Of a stretch of 64,000 bases of DNA, positions 1-8,554 are shown one piece after another. Below the pieces are notes generated by a model. It saw only the letters and a list, made by a program, of their open reading frames with translations. It was not told the DNA's origin and searched no databases. How positions within the stretch are numbered: position 1 is the stretch's first letter; every line of letters starts with the position of its first letter. The position numbers were made by a program, and so were the translations under genes. The stretch is from NCBI RefSeq assembly GCF_030687835.1, contig NZ_CP117449.1, positions 3,596,001 to 3,660,000 on the forward strand. Reading direction: 5' to 3'. Source of the stretch: Pseudomonas hefeiensis (lineage in GTDB: Bacteria; Pseudomonadota; Gammaproteobacteria; Pseudomonadales; Pseudomonadaceae).

Positions 1-998
1 GCAATCAGGTGTTCCACCAGCCGGGTACGGATCTGCCGGTGATTGAGGCCACGGCAATCAATGCCCAGCGTCTGGGCAATCACCTTGAAACGGTCGGGTG
101 CCGAGTTGTAGTTGAACGCCACCACATGCTCCACCAGCACTGCGTTGCACAAGCCATGGGGCAAATCCAGGAAACCGCCCAGGCTGTGGGACATCGCATG
201 CACCGCACCCAGAATCGCGTTGGAGAACGCCAGCCCGGCCTGCATGCTGCCCAGCATGATCTTTTCCCGCAGGGCGACGTCCGCCGGGTTGGCGATCATC
301 TGCACCAGGTTGCCGTTGATCAGGCGCATCGCCTCCAGCGCATGGGGGTCGGTGAGCGGGCCGTGGCCGGTGGAAACAAACGCCTCGATGGCATGCACCA
401 GCGCATCGATGCCGGTGCAGGCTGACAGGAACGGGTCCATGCTCAGGGTCGTTTCCGGGTCGATCAGCGACACGTCCGGCACCGCGGCCTTGCTGACGAT
501 GGAGAACTTCATGCGCTCTTGCTGGTTGGAAATGATCACGAACTGCGACACGTCCGCCGAGGTGCCGGCGGTGGTGGGAATCAGGATCAGCGGTGGACTG
601 GGCACGTGCAAGGTGTCCACGCCTTCGAACTCCAGGATATTGCGACCATGGGCAACGACGATGCCGATGCCTTTACCGCAATCCATGGGGCTGCCGCCAC
701 CGACCGCGACGATGACATCGCAGTGGTTTTCCCGGTACAGCTCGGCACCGAGCATGACTTCTTCGACCCGGGGATTGGGTGAGACGGCACTGTAGATACA
801 GTAATCGATGGCCTGGGCCTGGAGGCTGGCTTCGACGTCGGCGACCCATCCCGCAGCGATCACGCCGGGATCGGTGACGATCAGCACCTTGCGCGCGCCG
901 AACGTCTTGGCGTAATTGCCGACATTGTGCCGGCAACCGGCGCCAAACATGATTTCAGGTGAAACGAACTTGCGCAGCGGACTGAGACTATGGCTCAT
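1..998 (-). CDS. ercA: Iron-containing alcohol dehydrogenase, ErcA/YiaY-like (3' end outside window)
   Basis: The protein starts MSHSLSPLRKF at 998 and runs off the left edge, leaving about 332 residues of a family that is usually about 385 long. It shows the NAD-binding GGGSPMDCGKG stretch and, further on, the iron-site region with GIDALVHAIEAF and HAMSHSLGG followed by LPHG, as in group III Fe-dependent alcohol dehydrogenases. In P. aeruginosa and P. putida the orthologue (ErcA / YiaY) belongs to the ethanol-oxidation regulon and is linked to signalling rather than to bulk alcohol oxidation. It lies downstream of pqqA on the same strand and has no obvious promoter of its own, so it is probably read through from the pqqA promoter. 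The family call is firm; the exact substrate is unknown. Confidence 0.9.
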   Translation of the reverse strand, partial: MSHSLSPLRKFVSPEIMFGAGCRHNVGNYAKTFGARKVLIVTDPGVIAAGWVADVEASLQAQAIDYCIYSAVSPNPRVEEVMLGAELYRENHCDVIVAVGGGSPMDCGKGIGIVVAHGRNILEFEGVDTLHVPSPPLILIPTTAGTSADVSQFVIISNQQERMKFSIVSKAAVPDVSLIDPETTLSMDPFLSACTGIDALVHAIEAFVSTGHGPLTDPHALEAMRLINGNLVQMIANPADVALREKIMLGSMQAGLAFSNAILGAVHAMSHSLGGFLDLPHGLCNAVLVEHVVAFNYNSAPDRFKVIAQTLGIDCRGLNHRQIRTRLVEHLI

Positions 999-1078
999 CG
1001 GTAAGCCTGTTCTTATTGTTCCGGGAATACCCTGAGCCTAAAGCATCCCACCGTGATTGCAATCAGACCAAATGGGTA

Positions 1079-1105
1079 GCCCGGCCTGAACCTCTCAGGC
1101 CGGGC
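1079..1105 (-). terminator. Strong hairpin between pqqA and ercA
   Basis: A perfect 11-bp stem (gcccggcctga / tcaggccgggc) with a 5-nt loop sits 7 nt beyond the pqqA stop codon. There is no T-run after it, so it may work as an RNA-stabilising or attenuating hairpin that lets the short pqqA message outnumber the ercA message rather than as a full terminator. Confidence 0.65.
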
Positions 1106-1111
1106 CAACGC

Positions 1112-1183
1112 TCATCGGTTGGCGAAGTACATCGTCACTTCAAAGCCTATACGCAGGTCGGTGTACGCGGGTTTAGTCCACAT
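1112..1183 (-). CDS. pqqA: PQQ precursor peptide PqqA (orphan copy)
   Basis: A 23-residue peptide, [20 protein letters not shown] plus ANR, is encoded with a good Shine-Dalgarno (gaggaaag) 5-8 nt upstream. Glu15 and Tyr19 are the two residues that PqqE crosslinks to build pyrroloquinoline quinone; both are present in the invariant E-V-T-x-Y context. No pqqB, C, D or E gene lies next to it, so this copy must rely on maturation enzymes encoded elsewhere. It sits between exaC and ercA inside the quinoprotein alcohol dehydrogenase locus, with a regulon-type motif about 70 nt upstream, suggesting that cofactor precursor supply is induced together with the dehydrogenases. The identification rests on near-complete match to the family pattern and is very secure. 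Confidence 0.95.
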
Positions 1184-1249
1184 GGGTCTTTCCTCTTCTT
1201 GTACCGGGCCATTCCGGCAAGGTCATTAATGCACAGGGCGCCCAGAGCT

Positions 1250-1264
1250 CGAATGCTACTTTCG
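1250..1264 (-). promoter_or_regulatory. Putative regulon motif upstream of pqqA
   Basis: The + strand reads cgaatgctactttcg. Closely similar sequences occur at 3023, 8479 and 23215 (and in the opposite strand near 17951), each 55-80 nt upstream of a gene of this locus. It is a candidate site for a LuxR-type response regulator such as AgmR; found by eye only. Confidence 0.5.
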
Positions 1265-1315
1265 AAGCGGTGGGTGGGGTGCGTTGGTAGCAATGCTTGG
1301 CCTGTACAAATCCAA

Positions 1316-1404
1316 TGTGGGAGCGGGCTTGCTCGCGAAGACGGTGGATCAGGCACTGATCGAGTGACTGTGCCGCCGCTTTCGCGAGCAAGCCCGCTCC
1401 CACA
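1316..1404. repeat. REPIN, gtgggagcgggcttgctcgcga type
   Basis: Two inverted copies of a REP palindrome (tgtgggagcgggcttgct and its complement) face each other about 45 nt apart. It lies between exaC and pqqA. This family recurs throughout the window. Confidence 0.9.
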
Positions 1405-1427
1405 TTTGGTTTTGCGGTGCTTCTTGG

Positions 1428-2948
1428 TTAGAAGAACCCCAACGGATTAATGTCGTAGCTCACCAGCAGGTTCTTGGTCTGCTGATAGTGGTCGAGCATC
1501 ATCTTGTGGTTCTCCCGACCGACGCCGGACTTCTTGTAGCCGCCGAACGCAGCGTGGGCCGGGTACAGGTGGTAGCAGTTGGTCCACACACGCCCGGCCT
1601 TGATCGCCCGGCCCATGCGGTAGGCGCGGTTGATGTCGCGGGTCCACAAGCCGGCACCGAGGCCGAATTCGCTGTCGTTGGCAATCGCCAGGGCTTCGGC
1701 TTCGTCCTTGAAGGTGGTGATGCCTACTACCGGGCCGAAGATTTCTTCCTGGAACACACGCATCTTGTTGTGGCCCTTGAGCAGGGTCGGCTGGATGTAA
1801 TAACCACTCGACAAGTCCCCCTCAAGGCGCTCTGCCGCACCGCCGGTGAGCAGCTCTGCCCCCTCTTCCCGAGCAATCTCCAGGTACGAAAGGATCTTGT
1901 CGTATTGCTGCTCGGAGGCCTGGGCGCCCACCATGGTGTCGGTGTCCAGCGGGTCGCCACGCTTGATCCTGGCGATCTTTTTCATGACCTCGGCCATGAA
2001 CGGTTCATAGATCGACTCCTGCACCAGTGCCCGGGACGGACAGGTGCAGACTTCACCCTGGTTGAAGAACGCCAGCACCAGGCCTTCGGCGGCCTTCTCG
2101 ATGAAGGCCGGCTCGGCCTGCATGATGTCTTCGAAGAAGATGTTCGGCGATTTGCCGCCCAGCTCCACGGTGGACGGGATGATGTTCTCGGCCGCGCATT
2201 TCATGATGTGCGAGCCCACCGGGGTGGAGCCGGTAAAGGCGATCTTGGCGATCCGCTTGCTGGTGGCCAGGGCTTCACCGGCTTCGCGACCAAAACCATG
2301 GACAATGTTCAGCACACCGGCTGGCAGCAGGTCGGCAATCAGTTCGGCGAAGATCATGATCGACAGCGGCGTCTGCTCCGCCGGCTTGAGCACGATGCAG
2401 TTTCCGGCGGCCAGGGCTGGGGCGAGTTTCCAGGCGGCCATCAGCAGCGGGAAATTCCACGGAATGATCTGCCCGACCACGCCCAGCGGCTCGTGAAAAT
2501 GATAGGCGGTGGTCAGCTCATTGATTTCGGCTGCGCCGCCCTCTTGGGCGCGGATGCAGCCGGCAAAGTAACGGAAGTGGTCGGCCGACAGCGGCACGTC
2601 GGCGTTGAGGGTTTCGCGCACCGCCTTGCCATTGTCCCAAGTCTCGCTGACGGCAAGGATTTCCAGGTTCTGCTCGATGCGATCGGCGATCTTCAGCAGC
2701 ACCAGGGAGCGGTCCTGGGCTGAGGTCTTGCCCCAGGCATCGGCCGCGGCATGGGCTGCATCCAGGGCCTTGTCGACATCCGCGGCGCTGGAGCGCGGGA
2801 ATTGCGCAATGACTTGGCCATTGACCGGGGACGTATTGGTGAAGTATTCGCCATTGACCGGCGCGACGAATTCGCCGCCGATGAAATTGCCATAGCGCGG
2901 CTTGAAGGTAACGACGGCGCCTGGGGTTCCGGGTTGTGCGTAGATCAT
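1428..2948 (-). CDS. exaC: NAD+-dependent aldehyde dehydrogenase ExaC/PedI
   Basis: This 506-residue protein of the aldehyde dehydrogenase superfamily would oxidise the acetaldehyde (or other aldehyde) produced by the periplasmic quinoprotein alcohol dehydrogenases to the acid in the cytoplasm. Visible signatures are the oxyanion Asn165 in PWNFP, the general base Glu262 in VELGGKSPN, the nucleotide-loop FTGSTPVGS and the nucleophile Cys301 in [11 protein letters not shown]; Cys303 is a second nearby Cys, as is typical of the ExaC/AcoD subgroup. Length is normal. It is transcribed alone, in the same direction as pqqA-ercA, with a regulon-type motif about 75 nt upstream. In P. aeruginosa exaC is adjacent to exaAB; here pedH lies between. 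Confidence 0.95.
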   Translation of the reverse strand: MIYAQPGTPGAVVTFKPRYGNFIGGEFVAPVNGEYFTNTSPVNGQVIAQFPRSSAADVDKALDAAHAAADAWGKTSAQDRSLVLLKIADRIEQNLEILAVSETWDNGKAVRETLNADVPLSADHFRYFAGCIRAQEGGAAEINELTTAYHFHEPLGVVGQIIPWNFPLLMAAWKLAPALAAGNCIVLKPAEQTPLSIMIFAELIADLLPAGVLNIVHGFGREAGEALATSKRIAKIAFTGSTPVGSHIMKCAAENIIPSTVELGGKSPNIFFEDIMQAEPAFIEKAAEGLVLAFFNQGEVCTCPSRALVQESIYEPFMAEVMKKIARIKRGDPLDTDTMVGAQASEQQYDKILSYLEIAREEGAELLTGGAAERLEGDLSSGYYIQPTLLKGHNKMRVFQEEIFGPVVGITTFKDEAEALAIANDSEFGLGAGLWTRDINRAYRMGRAIKAGRVWTNCYHLYPAHAAFGGYKKSGVGRENHKMMLDHYQQTKNLLVSYDINPLGFF

Positions 2949-3022
2949 AATGGGCCTCTGCCTGGTCGATGCCTGTCACGGGACAGGCGATAGGCCGATG
3001 GTAGAGAGCCTCGCGCGGTGGA

Positions 3023-3037
3023 CGAATGCGTCGTTGG
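3023..3037 (-). promoter_or_regulatory. Putative regulon motif upstream of exaC
   Basis: The + strand reads cgaatgcgtcgttgg, matching the sequence in front of pedF (cgaatgctgctttgg) at 12 of 15 positions and lying 75 nt upstream of the exaC start, the same distance range as for pqqA and pedF. Confidence 0.45.
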
Positions 3038-3112
3038 CAGGGGGGCTCTCGTTATTTGGTCGTAGATTTGTGGATTTTTCAGGACACGAAAAGCGGGAAC
3101 AAGCGCTGCCTT

Positions 3113-3222
3113 TGTGGCGAGGGGATTTATCCCCGCTCGAGTGCGCAGCGCTCGCAAAGATTTTGGGGCCGCTTCGCAGCCCAGCGGGGCGGTGCGACGT
3201 TTCGCTAAATCCCCTCGCCACA
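3113..3222. repeat. Palindromic repeat, tgtggcgaggggatttatcccc type
   Basis: A long inverted repeat with tgtggcgaggggattta at one end and the complement at the other. The right arm carries an extra variant segment (cagcggggcggtgcgacg...) that recurs in the copy at 29165. Seven copies of this family are in the window. Confidence 0.85.
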
Positions 3223-3248
3223 AAAGCAGCACCCGGCTCAATGACAAC

Positions 3249-5024
3249 TCAGCGCTTGGCCACCAACTCTTTCGGCAACTTGAAGGTCCAGAGCATCCCG
3301 CCCTGATTGAAGTCCTTCACGCGCTTGGCCACTTCGCCCCCCCACAACGGCACCGCGCCACCCCAGCCCGAGAGCACGGAGACATATTGCTCGCCGTCCA
3401 TTTCCCAGGTGATGGGCGAACCGAGCACGCCGGAGCCGGTCTGGAATTCCCAGACCTTTTCCCCGGTCTTGGCGTTGAAGGCCTGCAGGAAACCTTCAGG
3501 CGTGCCGGTGAAGACCAGGTTGCCCTTGGTGGTCAGCACCCAACCCCACAGTGGCGCGTAGTTCTTGTGGCGCCAGACTTCCTTGCCGGTCTTGGGGTCG
3601 ATGGCCCGCAACACGCCAATGTAGTCTTCGTTCAGCGGTTTGATGGTGAAACCGGCCCCCAGGAACGCCGCGCCCTTCTTGTAGGCGATGCCTTCGTTCC
3701 AGATGTCCATGCCCCACTCGTTGGAGGGCACGTAGAACAACCCGGTGTCCTGGTTGTAAGCCATGGGCATCCAGTTCTTCGCCCCGAGGAAGGCCGGCGC
3801 GACAAACACCGAGCCGCCCTTGGCTTCGCTGCCTGGCGCGCCCGGACGGCCGGCCTCGTTGTAGATCGGCCGCCCGTCCTTGTCCAGGCCACTGGCCCAG
3901 GTGATCTTGTCGACAAACGGGAAGCCACGGATGAACTTGCCGTTGGTGCGATCGAGCACGTAGAAGAAGCCGTTACGGTCGGCGGTGGCCGCGGCCTTGA
4001 TGTCCTTGCCCCCTTCCTTGTAGTTGAAGGAGATCAGCTCGTTGACGCCGTCATAGTCCCAGCCGTCGTGAGGAGTGCTCTGGAAGTGCCATTTGATGCT
4101 GCCGTCGTCCGGGTTAAGGGCCAGGCGCGACGAGGAGTAAAGGTTGTCGCCGGGGCGCAGATGGGAGTTCCACGGTGCCGGGTTACCGGTGCCAAACAGC
4201 AGCAGATTGGTTTCCGGGTCGTAGTAGCCGCCCAGCCAGGGCGCGGCACCACCGGTTTTCCAGAGATCTCCCGGCCAGGTCTTGCCGGCTTCACCACCGG
4301 AAATGCCATTCTCGATAGCCTTGCCGTCCTTGTAGACATAACCCATGTGCCCTTCCACGGTCGGGCGGGTCCACAGCAGCTCGCCGTTTTTCGGGTCGTA
4401 GGCGCTGATCTTGCCCACCACGCCAAACTCACCGCCCGCCACGCCGGTGATCAACTTGCCGTTGATGACCATGGGCGCGGCACTGATGGAATAACCTTCC
4501 TTGTGGTCAGCGACCTTCTTGCTCCACACCACTTTGCCGGTGTCTTTGTTCAACGCCACCAACTTGGCGTCCAGGGTGCCGAAGTACACCAGGTCGCCAT
4601 ACAGCGCCACGCCACGGTTGATCACGTCGCAGCAAGGACGGATGTCATCGGGCAGGCGCGCGTCGTACTGCCAGAGTTTCTTGCCGGTGCGTGCATCCAC
4701 CGCGAACACTCGCGAATAGGAGCCGGTGAGGTACATCACCCCATCCTTGACCATCGGCTGCGCCTGCTGGCCGCGCTGTTTCTCACCGCCAAAGGAAAAC
4801 GCCCAGACCGGCCGCAGCTCCTTGACGTTATCGGTATTGAGGGTCGCCAGTGGACTGTAGCGCTGGCCCTGAACGCCCAGGCCGTTGGTCACAATCTGCT
4901 GGGGGTTTTTCGGATCCTGGAAGATCTCCTGATCGGTCACGGCGGCGAGGGCCGAACCGGACAGCAGCATGGCACTGAGCAGCAGGCTCACGGCGAAGGG
5001 TTGGCGACGTGCGGGATGACTCAT
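3249..5024 (-). CDS. pedH: Lanthanide-type PQQ alcohol dehydrogenase, PedH-like
   Basis: A 591-residue periplasmic quinoprotein with a signal peptide (hydrophobic residues 11-27, cleavage near ALA). It carries the W-motif beta-propeller repeats of PQQ dehydrogenases, the vicinal Cys131-Cys132 pair that contacts PQQ (RPCCD), and WDYDGVNE with Asp323 and Asp325. The second Asp is the residue that marks lanthanide-dependent enzymes such as XoxF and PedH; the numbering coincides with that reported for P. putida PedH. I chose the ATG at 5024 because it has a Shine-Dalgarno (agaggt) and opens the signal peptide; an upstream in-frame ATG at 5147 has neither. It would feed electrons to cytochrome c-550. 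In P. putida this gene is induced by lanthanides while pedE is repressed. Confidence 0.93.
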   Translation of the reverse strand: MSHPARRQPFAVSLLLSAMLLSGSALAAVTDQEIFQDPKNPQQIVTNGLGVQGQRYSPLATLNTDNVKELRPVWAFSFGGEKQRGQQAQPMVKDGVMYLTGSYSRVFAVDARTGKKLWQYDARLPDDIRPCCDVINRGVALYGDLVYFGTLDAKLVALNKDTGKVVWSKKVADHKEGYSISAAPMVINGKLITGVAGGEFGVVGKISAYDPKNGELLWTRPTVEGHMGYVYKDGKAIENGISGGEAGKTWPGDLWKTGGAAPWLGGYYDPETNLLLFGTGNPAPWNSHLRPGDNLYSSSRLALNPDDGSIKWHFQSTPHDGWDYDGVNELISFNYKEGGKDIKAAATADRNGFFYVLDRTNGKFIRGFPFVDKITWASGLDKDGRPIYNEAGRPGAPGSEAKGGSVFVAPAFLGAKNWMPMAYNQDTGLFYVPSNEWGMDIWNEGIAYKKGAAFLGAGFTIKPLNEDYIGVLRAIDPKTGKEVWRHKNYAPLWGWVLTTKGNLVFTGTPEGFLQAFNAKTGEKVWEFQTGSGVLGSPITWEMDGEQYVSVLSGWGGAVPLWGGEVAKRVKDFNQGGMLWTFKLPKELVAKR

Positions 5025-5053
5025 GACGGCTACCTCTGCGGTTATTGTTATAC

Positions 5054-5070
5054 CCGGGAAATTTTCCCGG
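5054..5070 (-). promoter_or_regulatory. Inverted repeat in the pedH leader
   Basis: A perfect 8-1-8 palindrome (ccgggaaa t tttcccgg) ends 30 nt upstream of the pedH start codon. A similar 7-1-7 palindrome (cgggaag t cttcccg) lies in front of pedE at 8555, so both quinoprotein genes share the CGGGAAn-T-nTTCCCG form. It may be an operator or an RNA hairpin. Confidence 0.5.
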
Positions 5071-5130
5071 TCTGTCGCAGATTCTTGGGCCCACAGCCCC
5101 TGGCAACAATTGCCCGCTGTGTTGAGTTTT

Positions 5131-5144
5131 CTAGTTCCTTGGTA
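5131..5144 (-). promoter_or_regulatory. 14-bp element shared with pedF/pedE promoter
   Basis: The sequence ctagttccttggta occurs here, 107-120 nt upstream of pedH, and again identically at 8504-8517, 103-116 nt upstream of pedF. Orientation relative to the - strand gene is the same in both cases. A shorter match (ctaccttggta) is at 13938. A good candidate operator for PedR2 or AgmR. Confidence 0.55.
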
Positions 5145-5211
5145 CATGTGGGGGGGGGGACAGTGCCTGTATCCACACTCCCTGCGGCATGTACCAACCC
5201 TTGTGGCGAGG

Positions 5212-5326
5212 GGATTTATCCCCGCTGGGCTGCGCAGCAGCCCCCTGAGTCAGTTCGGTCACCCCAACAGCCAGAAAAGATAGAGGGCCGCTTCGCGCCC
5301 CAGCGGGGATAAATCCCCTCGCCACA
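5212..5326. repeat. Palindromic repeat, tgtggcgaggggatttatcccc type
   Basis: Inverted arms (tgtggcgaggggatttatcc / complement) with a gctgggctgcgcagcag centre. It fills the space between pedH's promoter and the end of the hydrolase gene. Confidence 0.85.
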
Positions 5327-5337
5327 GGGGTATGCCT

Positions 5338-6276
5338 TCAGTCAGGGTCGTGGGCATCCACCCGCGTCATCCCCGCCCGCTCATAGCGCGGATACAGATG
5401 GCTGACACTGCGAATCAGCTCATAGCGACTCAGGCTGATCCCGGCAAAACGTTGGGGAATGGGGCTGCGGATCATCTCGGCCATGTCATCGCCACGGGCC
5501 GCGCCGTCGCGCATCAATTGGTCGAGCCAGCCCAGGTAATCGCGCATCTGCGCAAACGGCTGCGGGTCAGTCGCGACCGGGCCATGACCGGGGACGATCT
5601 GCTTCCAGGGCAAGGCTTGCAGGGTGTCCAGGTCCTGGCGCCACACCTCAAGCCCCGGGCTGTTGGGGGTGGTCAGCGCCCGCTGGTAAAACACCAGGTC
5701 GCCGGCGAACAGCACGCCGGTGGTTTCATCAAGGATCGCCAGGTCCGCCCCGGTGTGCCCGGCCAGTTCCAGCAACCGCAAGGAATGACCGCCCACCTTC
5801 AGCGGCCCGGGAACCAGCACCTGGTTCGGCAACACCACTTCGGTGCCACGCATCCAGTCACCAACCAGCCGATACATGTTCTCGGCCATGGCATCGCCCT
5901 GCTCGCGCAACAGCTGCGTGGTCCCCGCCAGCGCCCCGATGGACACGTCGCTGAAAGCCTGGTTGCCCAAGACATGGTCGGGGTGATGATGAGTCAGCAA
6001 TACCTGGATCACCGGTTTATCGGTGGTCGCGGCAATCGCCTGGCGCAAGGCCTGCCCGTAGCGCCGGGACGGGCCGGTGTCGATGACCACCACGCCGGCC
6101 TCGGTGACAATGAAAGCGGTGTTGACGATGTTGCCGCCGTTGTCCTTGGCAAAATTGTCCGTGCTGCCTTCCAGCAGCCAGGTGCCGTCGGCGATCTGCC
6201 GGGGCGTGAGTGCATAGTCCGGTCCGGCCCATGTCGGCAGGCACAGGCCCAGCCAGATCAGCAACAACCAACGCAT
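5338..6276 (-). CDS. Quinoprotein relay system zinc metallohydrolase (metallo-beta-lactamase fold)
   Basis: This 312-residue protein has an N-terminal signal peptide (MRWLLLIWLGLCLPTWA) and a metallo-beta-lactamase domain with the zinc motif LTHHHPDHVLGN, followed by later His and Asp ligands (ELAGHTGAD, LFAGDLV, VPGHGPV). It belongs to the SoxH-related hydrolases that co-occur with quinoprotein alcohol dehydrogenases. The start at 6276 follows a near-perfect aaggag. It is the last gene of a four-gene unit: pedF, binding protein, SoxYZ-like carrier, hydrolase, with gaps of only 5-16 nt. A role in releasing a group bound to the SoxYZ-like carrier is a reasonable inference, but the substrate is unknown. 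Confidence 0.85.
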   Translation of the reverse strand: MRWLLLIWLGLCLPTWAGPDYALTPRQIADGTWLLEGSTDNFAKDNGGNIVNTAFIVTEAGVVVIDTGPSRRYGQALRQAIAATTDKPVIQVLLTHHHPDHVLGNQAFSDVSIGALAGTTQLLREQGDAMAENMYRLVGDWMRGTEVVLPNQVLVPGPLKVGGHSLRLLELAGHTGADLAILDETTGVLFAGDLVFYQRALTTPNSPGLEVWRQDLDTLQALPWKQIVPGHGPVATDPQPFAQMRDYLGWLDQLMRDGAARGDDMAEMIRSPIPQRFAGISLSRYELIRSVSHLYPRYERAGMTRVDAHDPD

Positions 6277-6292
6277 GGCGCGCTCCTTGTGG

Positions 6293-7048
6293 TCAGGGGA
6301 CCGTTGCCTCGAATTCATTGCCGCTGTTGTCACGCAACAACAGGCGGGTCTGCCCGGGGCCTTGAATATCGAAGCTCAGGTTGGGGTTTTCACTGACGGC
6401 CGGGAACAGCTCCAGGCGCGCCAGCACCTGGCCGTCGGCGTCCAGCAACTGCGCCTGGTTGAGGTAAAACTCAGGGATGCCGCTCACCAGCCCATTGTCC
6501 ATCGGGTGGGCCACTTGCAGGCGCAGGCGACTGTCTTCACCTCGGGGGTAACGGGCTCCCAGCACTTCGCCCAGGTGTTCTTCCCAGCCCGGTTGGGTGC
6601 GCACAACGCTTGGCGCGGTGCAGCCGCCACCGGCCGCGTCGATCAACGTCGAGCCGACGTGCCACAAACCATCACGGGTCTGCACGGCAGCGCGCAACGG
6701 CGTGGCCTGCTCGATACGAATACGGATCGACAGCCAGGGCAGCACCCGCTCCCCCGGCTGGAAATCGACGATTTTGGGCAACGGGTTCAGCTCGGCCCAA
6801 ACCAGCATGCGCACCACATCGCCGGTGAATGCGCGGGCATCGATCTGCAGCGGCACCTGGCGCGCGTCTTCAGCAAAAGGGGGCGCCAGCAACCGGACCC
6901 GGTCGTCGAACACGAAGGGCGCCTCACCCAGCAGTTGTTTGTGGTAGAAGGCCCACATCACCGAGGGCACCGGGTCCTTCCCGGTTTCGAGCGCCGGCGC
7001 CGTCAACGGCAGGCAGCACAACAGCAGACCAAACGCTCGCCAGTTCAT
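6293..7048 (-). CDS. Quinoprotein dehydrogenase-associated SoxYZ-like carrier protein
   Basis: A 251-residue exported protein (signal peptide to about residue 19) that looks like a fusion of SoxY and SoxZ. The N-terminal half ends in GGGC with Cys143, equivalent to the cysteine of the SoxY GGCGG swinging arm that carries sulfur intermediates; the C-terminal half (about 155-251) is SoxZ-like, ending in TRLLLRDNSGNEFEATV. The start at 7048 has ggag 8 nt upstream. Position between the binding protein and the SoxH-like hydrolase suggests that the two act together: a thiol carrier plus a thioester/persulfide-type hydrolase in the periplasm. This function is inferred from family resemblance only. 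Confidence 0.8.
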   Translation of the reverse strand: MNWRAFGLLLCCLPLTAPALETGKDPVPSVMWAFYHKQLLGEAPFVFDDRVRLLAPPFAEDARQVPLQIDARAFTGDVVRMLVWAELNPLPKIVDFQPGERVLPWLSIRIRIEQATPLRAAVQTRDGLWHVGSTLIDAAGGGCTAPSVVRTQPGWEEHLGEVLGARYPRGEDSRLRLQVAHPMDNGLVSGIPEFYLNQAQLLDADGQVLARLELFPAVSENPNLSFDIQGPGQTRLLLRDNSGNEFEATVP

Positions 7049-7058
7049 CCCTGCACTC

Positions 7059-7934
7059 CTATTGATACATGTCGGGCACTTCGTAACGCAGGCCGTAGTG
7101 GGCATAGATGGTTTTGAGACTGCCGTCGCGGATCAACCCTTCCAGCGCTTCTTCCACCGCATAAGCCAACTGCCGGTTGCTCTCATGCACCGCCATGCCG
7201 ATTTCCCAACGTTGCTTGCCCATGTTCGGGTAAGCATTTTCAGCCAATGCCAGTTGTGGATCGGCCGCCTCGTGAAGTTGCCAGTCGATCTCCCCGCGCA
7301 TGGCCATGACGGCGTCGACCTGCCCGGCCCGCATGGCCTTGAACGCCTGGCCTACGCCGGGGAAGTGATGGGTCCTGTCGCTGAGCATGCCGTCGAACAC
7401 CGAGGTCAGGTAGAACGACGGCACGCTGTCGACCTCAACGCCAATGGGATGCTGCTGGAATACTGCGACACTGGCTACGCTCTCAAGCCGTCGGCGGTCG
7501 TACGCCACTTGCCAGCACTCCTGCTGATAAGGCCCGAACATGGCGACCTGGGCATTTTCCAGTTCGCCGATGTCGTTGCGCTTTTGCACGTAGTCACGAT
7601 CGTAAGGCACGCGCATCATCAGGTCGGCCAGTTGCCGACCATGCAACGCGCTGCTGCGCCAGATGTAATCGCGCAGGTCGTCATCGAGCTTTTCGCCGGG
7701 CGGTGCCCAGATCAATCGCAGGCGCACGCCAAGGGCTTTGGCCAGGGCCTGGGCCAGCTCTACGTCCACGCCCCGGGGCTGGCCGTGGTCTTCGAAGCTA
7801 TAGGGGGCGAAATCCTTGTACACCGCCACCTTCAGCTCGCCGGCGGCGATCATTTCGTCGTAGTTGCGCACCTGTGCCTGAACCGTCTGGCCACACAGCA
7901 ACAGGCTGCAGAATATCCACGCGAACAGGCGCAT
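7059..7934 (-). CDS. Quinoprotein dehydrogenase-associated periplasmic substrate-binding protein
   Basis: A 291-residue protein of the bacterial extracellular solute-binding family 3, with a signal peptide (MRLFAWIFCSLLLCGQTVQA) and the typical opening AAGELKVAVYKDFAPYSF. Start at 7934 follows gaggag with 8-nt spacing, 5 nt after pedF ends. Members of this subgroup occur beside PQQ alcohol dehydrogenases but have no ABC permease next to them, so they may be a periplasmic sensor or assembly partner rather than a transporter component. The same holds here: the nearest ABC permease (16970) is of another type. Confidence 0.85.
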   Translation of the reverse strand: MRLFAWIFCSLLLCGQTVQAQVRNYDEMIAAGELKVAVYKDFAPYSFEDHGQPRGVDVELAQALAKALGVRLRLIWAPPGEKLDDDLRDYIWRSSALHGRQLADLMMRVPYDRDYVQKRNDIGELENAQVAMFGPYQQECWQVAYDRRRLESVASVAVFQQHPIGVEVDSVPSFYLTSVFDGMLSDRTHHFPGVGQAFKAMRAGQVDAVMAMRGEIDWQLHEAADPQLALAENAYPNMGKQRWEIGMAVHESNRQLAYAVEEALEGLIRDGSLKTIYAHYGLRYEVPDMYQ

Positions 7935-7939
7935 GGCGA

Positions 7940-8401
7940 TCACTCCTCGACGTGCACGCTGTCGAGATAGGTGCGCACCGCCCATAAGGCTTCCTGGCTC
8001 AAATAGTCCGCCATTTTCGGCATGTAGACCCGGCCGTCGCGCACCGCGCCATGGCGCACGCGCTCGACAAACCACTCATCTCCGGCTTCGGCGGCGTCCA
8101 GCAGGCGCAGGTCCGGCGCGATCCCGCCAGACTTGGCTTCCAGGCCGTGGCACGCGGCACAGTTCTGGTTGTAGGCCGAGGAGCCGATTTCCACGGCCTT
8201 GTCCCGCTCAGGAGAGCTGCGATAGGGGTTCTGGGCGACCCAACCATCCCCGTCCAACGGCAGGCCGGTGTCCTTGATCGCGGTCAGCCCTTTGGTTTCC
8301 ACTGCCTGGGGCACTACGTTGCCATGGGCCCACACGGAGCCTGCGCCGGTCAGCCCTATCAGCAATGCGGTAGCGATGATGGCGTTGCGTTTTGTTGTCA
8401 T
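7940..8401 (-). CDS. pedF: Cytochrome c-550 (PedF / ExaB-type)
   Basis: A 153-residue periplasmic cytochrome c with a signal peptide ending near VWA and one haem site, Cys81-Ala-Ala-Cys84-His85. Met127 in VYMPKM is the likely sixth ligand. It is the electron acceptor of the PQQ alcohol dehydrogenases, passing electrons on to the respiratory chain. The gene is divergent from pedE with a 252-bp shared promoter region and starts the four-gene unit that ends at 5338. A Shine-Dalgarno (gaggg) lies 8 nt upstream. Confidence 0.93.
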   Translation of the reverse strand: MTTKRNAIIATALLIGLTGAGSVWAHGNVVPQAVETKGLTAIKDTGLPLDGDGWVAQNPYRSSPERDKAVEIGSSAYNQNCAACHGLEAKSGGIAPDLRLLDAAEAGDEWFVERVRHGAVRDGRVYMPKMADYLSQEALWAVRTYLDSVHVEE

Positions 8402-8478
8402 TGTTATGCCCTCGAATTTGCACGCAAGACCTCTCTACAGAGGCCGTGCCGTCATCTTAGGAACGCCTGCGCCCCGGC

Positions 8479-8517
8479 CGAATGCTGCTTTGGTGGCCGC
8501 ACTCTAGTTCCTTGGTA
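8479..8517. promoter_or_regulatory. Divergent pedF/pedE control region with two recurrent motifs
   Basis: cgaatgctgctttgg (8479-8493) is 78 nt from pedF and recurs in front of pqqA, exaC and nosP. ctagttccttggta (8504-8517) is identical to the element in front of pedH. The arrangement is compact and lies between divergent genes, so one regulator could serve both directions. Confidence 0.55.
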
Positions 8518-8554
8518 GCGGGTCATCCGGCGCGGTTCGCAAAGACAGCCCGTT

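Noticed and set aside
5150..5159. Run of ten G between pedH and its downstream neighbour's repeat
   Set aside because: A homopolymer this long could vary in length, but it lies upstream of the candidate promoter element and nothing shows a phase-variable effect; it may also be a sequencing weak spot.
3114..5312. 732-codon open frame on the + strand opposite pedH
   Set aside because: It is an antisense frame kept open by the high-GC codon bias of pedH; its translation is His/Gly/Val-rich without any domain, and pedH is unmistakable.
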